Shown here piece after piece: positions 5,911 to 8,779 of a stretch of DNA of 8,779 nt. The notes beneath the pieces are model-generated. The model was given only the letters and a program-made list of their open reading frames with translations, ran no database searches and was not told the DNA's origin. The position numbers were made by a program, and so were the translations under genes. The stretch is from contig CAMEAW010000117.1 of assembly GCA_945911685.1 (NCBI GenBank), positions 1 to 8,779 on the forward strand, given 5' to 3'. Origin of the DNA: Bordetella parapertussis. GTDB lineage: Bacteria > Pseudomonadota > Gammaproteobacteria > Burkholderiales > Burkholderiaceae_B. Within the stretch, counting starts at the first letter, position 1. Each line of letters starts with the position of its first letter.

Positions 5911-6375
5911 CTACAGCGGCAAATAGCGCCCACCAGCCCCAACAGCCACCGTAATCAACCCAAGCACCAGATTGATGAAAATCAATTTGCGGATGCTGGC
6001 TACCGCCTCACCACCCTTAGGCCACTCTTTGGCTGCCACCGCCGTTTTGAGCTGCTTGAACGGCACACCATAAATCATGCCAAAAATCGCGGCCATGATC
6101 ACTGCGATCAACACCATCAAATGAACGTGCCAGCCGGCTTTGCCAAAGCTGCCGTGCAAAGAGATCAACCAGATGCCTGACACAAACAACAAGGTAATGG
6201 CTACCTTCACCCAGATAAAAAAGCGCGCCATCACGCCACAGAGCAGCGGCAAGCGCGCAGGCGGTTCAAGTAACGTTGCAGCCGCAGGACGCAGCGACGT
6301 ATGCATCAAGAACATTCCGCCCACCCAGACAACCGCGGACAAGGTGTGCACAGCAATTAATAAGGCAAATAGCAT
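5911..6375 (-). CDS. CopD-family small membrane protein
   Basis: A 154-residue protein with four predicted membrane helices, roughly residues 1-24, 43-72, 82-104 and 132-150. The opening MLFALLIAVHTLSAVVWVGG is the hallmark of the CopD/DUF-like family of small inner-membrane proteins, in which the histidine of the first helix and the WVGGM motif are conserved. Family members are annotated as copper resistance D-domain proteins, but a role in copper handling for the single-domain form is not established. I chose the ATG at 6375 because GGAG lies seven bases upstream and it places the first helix at the N terminus as in homologues; an in-frame TTG at 6426 and ATG at 6405 would add 17 or 10 residues. 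It follows the ProXp-ala-like gene on the same strand after 126 bases in which I see no clear promoter. Confidence 0.75.
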   Translation of the reverse strand: MLFALLIAVHTLSAVVWVGGMFLMHTSLRPAAATLLEPPARLPLLCGVMARFFIWVKVAITLLFVSGIWLISLHGSFGKAGWHVHLMVLIAVIMAAIFGMIYGVPFKQLKTAVAAKEWPKGGEAVASIRKLIFINLVLGLITVAVGAGGRYLPL

Positions 6376-6382
6376 GATCTGG

Positions 6383-6386
6383 CTCC
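6383..6386 (-). promoter_or_regulatory. Ribosome binding site that decides the CopD-like start
   Basis: On the minus strand CGGAGCCAGATCATG puts GGAG seven bases before the ATG at 6375. Neither upstream in-frame start has a comparable site, so the shorter protein is preferred. Confidence 0.5.
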
Positions 6387-6501
6387 GTAGGGTAGGCAGC
6401 AGCATCTTAACTGGACTTTGGGTCAAAAAAGCGTAAAACCCTGAAAAGCGACTGGAAGCGCTAAGTCAAGAGGCAAACGCCGGACAGCAGACAGAACACA
6501 C

Positions 6502-7011
6502 CTACCCCAGCGCACTATCCTCTGCGGCGACAGCAGGCACCGAAACAATTTGGGGCGCGTGTCCGGTAGCTGCTAAAAACCTAATGAGATCGGCGTGTGG
6601 CACCACCATCGTCGCCGTATTGACCAAAGGATGCGCCTGCACCGCAGCGGCATCCCATAAGGCTTGATCGATCACGAACTGTACGTTGTGCGCTGTATCG
6701 TTGACCAAACCCAACAGAGTCACTGAACCGGGGGTTACACCCAGGTTCGTCAAGAGACGATCGGGCGAAGCAAAACTCAGCCCCGCCACGCCAAGCAATG
6801 CACCCAGTTGCTTTAAGTTGACGGTGAGCGCAGCAGGAATAGTGACCAAAAAATACTTCGTAGCTTTTTTATCGCGCAAGAACAGATTTTTTGTTTTTGC
6901 GCCTGGCATCTTAGGTGCCAATAATTCAGACTCTGCAACTGTCATCACCGCTGGATGCTCGTAACGCTCAAACACAAAACCGTGAACGGCTAAAAATTCT
7001 TCTAAGGTCAT
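6502..7011 (-). CDS. prdX: Prolyl-tRNA editing protein, ProXp-ala/YbaK family (trans-editing deacylase)
   Basis: A 169-residue single-domain member of the YbaK/ProX editing superfamily. These free-standing cytosolic enzymes hydrolyse mischarged tRNA, usually Ala-tRNA(Pro), and so protect translation from errors of prolyl-tRNA synthetase. Typical elements are EHPAVMTVAESE (18-29), GAKTKNLFLRDKK (37-49) with the conserved K41, LSFASPDRL (78-86), LGVTPGSVT (90-98), LVND (102-105) and HPLVNTATM (127-135). This combination is that of ProXp-ala/PrdX rather than the shorter YbaK that edits Cys-tRNA(Pro). Length is normal for PrdX. It starts at the ATG at 7011 with GAG six bases upstream. The acs terminator U-run ends only about 17 bases before this start, leaving no space for an ordinary promoter downstream of it. 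The family is firm; the exact specificity is inferred. Confidence 0.88.
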   Translation of the reverse strand: MTLEEFLAVHGFVFERYEHPAVMTVAESELLAPKMPGAKTKNLFLRDKKATKYFLVTIPAALTVNLKQLGALLGVAGLSFASPDRLLTNLGVTPGSVTLLGLVNDTAHNVQFVIDQALWDAAAVQAHPLVNTATMVVPHADLIRFLAATGHAPQIVSVPAVAAEDSALG

Positions 7012-7027
7012 ACTTTACTCATGTCTG

Positions 7028-7055
7028 AAAAAAAAGAGCCCTTCGCGGGGCTCTT
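7028..7055 (-). terminator. Intrinsic terminator of acs
   Basis: On the minus strand AAGAGCCC (7055-7048) pairs with GGGCTCTT (7041-7034) around a 6-base loop, and the hairpin runs directly into eight T's (7035-7028). It lies about 75 bases after the acs stop codon and is a textbook factor-independent terminator. It also sits just upstream of the next gene, in whose leader it may therefore act. Confidence 0.9.
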
Positions 7056-7129
7056 GACTGGTCAATTATCGTTTGACCAAACGACCATGTACCTCAAGCA
7101 GCATGATCTGTTTTGAATAGATGAGTGTC

Positions 7130-8779
7130 TTAAACCGGCTTAGACAATTGATCCAAAATCGCCGGATTTTCAAGCGTTGAAATGTCTTGAGTGATGGCCT
7201 CGCCTTTCGCCACCACGCGCAACAGGCGACGCATGATCTTGCCTGAGCGTGTTTTGGGTAAGTTATCGCCAAAACGAATCTCTTTCGGTTTAGCAATCGG
7301 ACCGATTTCTTTGGCCACCCAATCACGCAGCTGCTTGCCCAACGCAATAGCCTCGTCGCCTTCAGGGCGTGTGCGTTTCAAGACCACAAAGGCAACAATT
7401 GCCTCGCCGGTGGTGGCATCGGGGCGCCCCACCACAGCAGCCTCAGCAACCATTTCGTGGGCAACCAAGGCAGACTCAACTTCCATTGTGCCCAAGCGAT
7501 GGCCAGAAACGTTCAGCACATCGTCGATGCGACCCATAATCCAGAAGCAACCATCTTTATCGCATTGCGCGCCATCGCCCGCCAAATAATAACCACCTAA
7601 CTCTGGTGGAAAATAGCTTTTGACGTAGCGCTCTGGGTCGCCCCAGATACCACGAATCATCGACGGCCAAGGTCGCTTGATGACCAAGAAGCCACCTTGC
7701 CCTGCCGCGACATCGCCTCCCACTTCGTCCACAATCGCCGCCGTGATACCGGGCAAACGGGTTGTGCATGAGCCGGGCTTGAGCGGTGTTGCGCCTGGCA
7801 TCGGCGTAATCATGTGCCCGCCAGTCTCGGTCTGCCACCAGGTATCAACGATGGGGCAGCGTCCGCCCCCAACATTGGTGTGATACCACATCCAGGCTTC
7901 GGGGTTGATGGGCTCACCGACAGATCCTAACAAACGCAAGCTCGACAAATCAAAACTCTTTGGATGTACGGCAGCCTCTGCATCTGAGGTTTTGATCAGC
8001 GAACGGATCGCGGTAGGTGCAGTGTAAAAAATCGAGACTTTTTGATCTTGGATGGTTTTCCAGAAACGCCCTGCGTTTGGATAGGTGGGTACACCTTCAA
8101 ACACGATTTGCGTCAACCCCGCGGCTAGGGGGCCGTAAGCAATATAGGTGTGGCCCGTGACCCAACCCACGTCTGCCGTACACCAAAAAATATCGTTGGC
8201 TTTGGCATCAAACACCCATTGCATCGTGAGCTTGGCCCACAACAAGTAACCACCCGACGAGTGTTGCACGCCCTTGGGCTTGCCGGTTGAACCTGAGGTG
8301 TACAAAATAAACAGTGGGTGTTCAGCGCCGACGGCGACTGGTTCGCAGGTGGTGGCCTGTTTGTCAGCCACCTCATGAAACCACACATCACGTTTGGCAT
8401 CCCAGGCGATTTTGCCGCCAGTGCGTTTGTACACGATGCAATGACGCACGGCTTCGCAACCGCCCATCGCCAGGGCTTCGTCGACAGCCGGTTTCAAGGC
8501 AATCGCCTTGCCGCCACGCATTTGCTCGTCGGCGGTGAGCACTAAGCTTGCGCCCACATCCGTGATGCGCTCGTGCAAACTTTTTGCCGAAAAACCGCCA
8601 AACACCACCGAGTGGGTGATACCCAAGCGCGCACAGGCCTGCATGGCCACAACAGCCTCAATCGACATCGGCATGTAGATAATTGAGCGCTCGCCTTTTT
8701 TGTAGCCCAGTGCCTTGAGACCATTGGCTAACTGGCACACCCGATCGTGTAGCTCTTGATAGGTAATTTTTTTAACAAC
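7130..8779 (-). CDS. acs: Acetyl-CoA synthetase (AMP-forming), C-terminal 549 residues
   Basis: The gene is cut by the right edge, with roughly the first 95-110 codons missing; the frame is open to the last base, reading [13 protein letters not shown]. The enzyme activates acetate to acetyl-AMP and then acetyl-CoA (EC 6.2.1.1) in the cytosol. In the visible part, numbered from its first residue, are the ATP-binding [11 protein letters not shown] (160-170), [15 protein letters not shown] (207-221), WWQTETGG (314-321) whose tryptophan limits the acyl pocket to acetate, GDGA (401-404), [15 protein letters not shown] (416-430) and SGKIMRR with K514. That lysine is the one acetylated by Pat-type enzymes and restored by CobB/Sir2 in Salmonella, so the same control is possible. 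Motifs favour Acs over propionyl-CoA synthetase PrpE. The protein is intact to its stop and followed by a strong terminator. Confidence 0.95.
   Translation of the reverse strand, partial: VVKKITYQELHDRVCQLANGLKALGYKKGERSIIYMPMSIEAVVAMQACARLGITHSVVFGGFSAKSLHERITDVGASLVLTADEQMRGGKAIALKPAVDEALAMGGCEAVRHCIVYKRTGGKIAWDAKRDVWFHEVADKQATTCEPVAVGAEHPLFILYTSGSTGKPKGVQHSSGGYLLWAKLTMQWVFDAKANDIFWCTADVGWVTGHTYIAYGPLAAGLTQIVFEGVPTYPNAGRFWKTIQDQKVSIFYTAPTAIRSLIKTSDAEAAVHPKSFDLSSLRLLGSVGEPINPEAWMWYHTNVGGGRCPIVDTWWQTETGGHMITPMPGATPLKPGSCTTRLPGITAAIVDEVGGDVAAGQGGFLVIKRPWPSMIRGIWGDPERYVKSYFPPELGGYYLAGDGAQCDKDGCFWIMGRIDDVLNVSGHRLGTMEVESALVAHEMVAEAAVVGRPDATTGEAIVAFVVLKRTRPEGDEAIALGKQLRDWVAKEIGPIAKPKEIRFGDNLPKTRSGKIMRRLLRVVAKGEAITQDISTLENPAILDQLSKPV

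Noticed and set aside
5902..6436. Two plus-strand open frames opposite the CopD-like gene.
   Set aside because: They are antisense to a well-formed membrane protein gene, lack family features and ribosome binding sites, and show composition expected of shadows.
7059..7079. Inverted repeat TGGTCAA-7-TTGACCA downstream of acs, overlapping a GATAAT that resembles a -10 box.
   Set aside because: The half-sites resemble those of the catabolic operators, but the spacing is different (7 bases rather than 1 between GGTC and GACC), it lies in the 3' untranslated region of acs, and no good -35 accompanies the GATAAT.
1..8779. Possible novel defence, mobile or phage-related system.
   Set aside because: All large open frames belong to recognised metabolic or housekeeping families. 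No integrase, transposase, toxin-antitoxin pair, reverse transcriptase, direct-repeat array or tRNA attachment site is visible.

Overview
The window looks like chromosomal DNA of a betaproteobacterium, probably Burkholderiales and perhaps Alcaligenaceae-like. This rests on the overall style of the acetyl-CoA synthetase, the Ldh-family and the dehydratase proteins and on moderate GC content, not on a database search. It holds nine protein genes, two of them cut by the window edges. I see no rRNA, tRNA, CRISPR array, insertion sequence or integrase.

Positions 1-5840 form a sugar-acid or hydroxyacid catabolic cluster. On the minus strand, in transcription order, are a short-chain dehydrogenase (SDR-2, 2277-3044), an Ldh-family NAD(P)-dependent 2-hydroxyacid dehydrogenase (1145-2221), a second short-chain dehydrogenase resembling human BDH2 and bacterial 2-keto-3-deoxy-L-fuconate 4-dehydrogenase (SDR-1, 243-992), and the start of a fumarylacetoacetate-hydrolase-family gene (1-122). 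Divergent on the plus strand are a D-isomer/CtBP-like 2-hydroxyacid dehydrogenase (3216-4169) and a fused altronate/galactarate dehydratase-family protein (4261-5796). A near-identical inverted repeat of the GntR/FadR operator type lies upstream of SDR-1 (centre 1027) and in the divergent region (centre 3100). This suggests one regulator, not in this window, controls the whole cluster.

The most economical reading is a non-phosphorylating aldonate route. The UxaA/GarD-family enzyme would dehydrate a sugar acid to a 2-keto-3-deoxy acid. SDR-1 would oxidise C4 to a 2,4-diketo acid. The FAH-family enzyme would cleave that to pyruvate plus a short 2-hydroxyacid such as lactate or glycolate. The two unrelated hydroxyacid dehydrogenases could then oxidise the hydroxyacid or interconvert its enantiomers through the 2-keto acid. 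SDR-2 could be the entry sugar or polyol dehydrogenase. The order of steps and the substrate are inference. No transporter, lactonase or regulator is visible, so the cluster probably continues to the left.

Positions 5841-8779 hold ordinary genes, all on the minus strand: a small CopD-like membrane protein (5911-6375), a ProXp-ala/YbaK-type tRNA-editing protein (6502-7011), and the 3' part of acetyl-CoA synthetase acs (7130-8779) followed by a clear intrinsic terminator. All gaps between genes are shorter than 300 bases.
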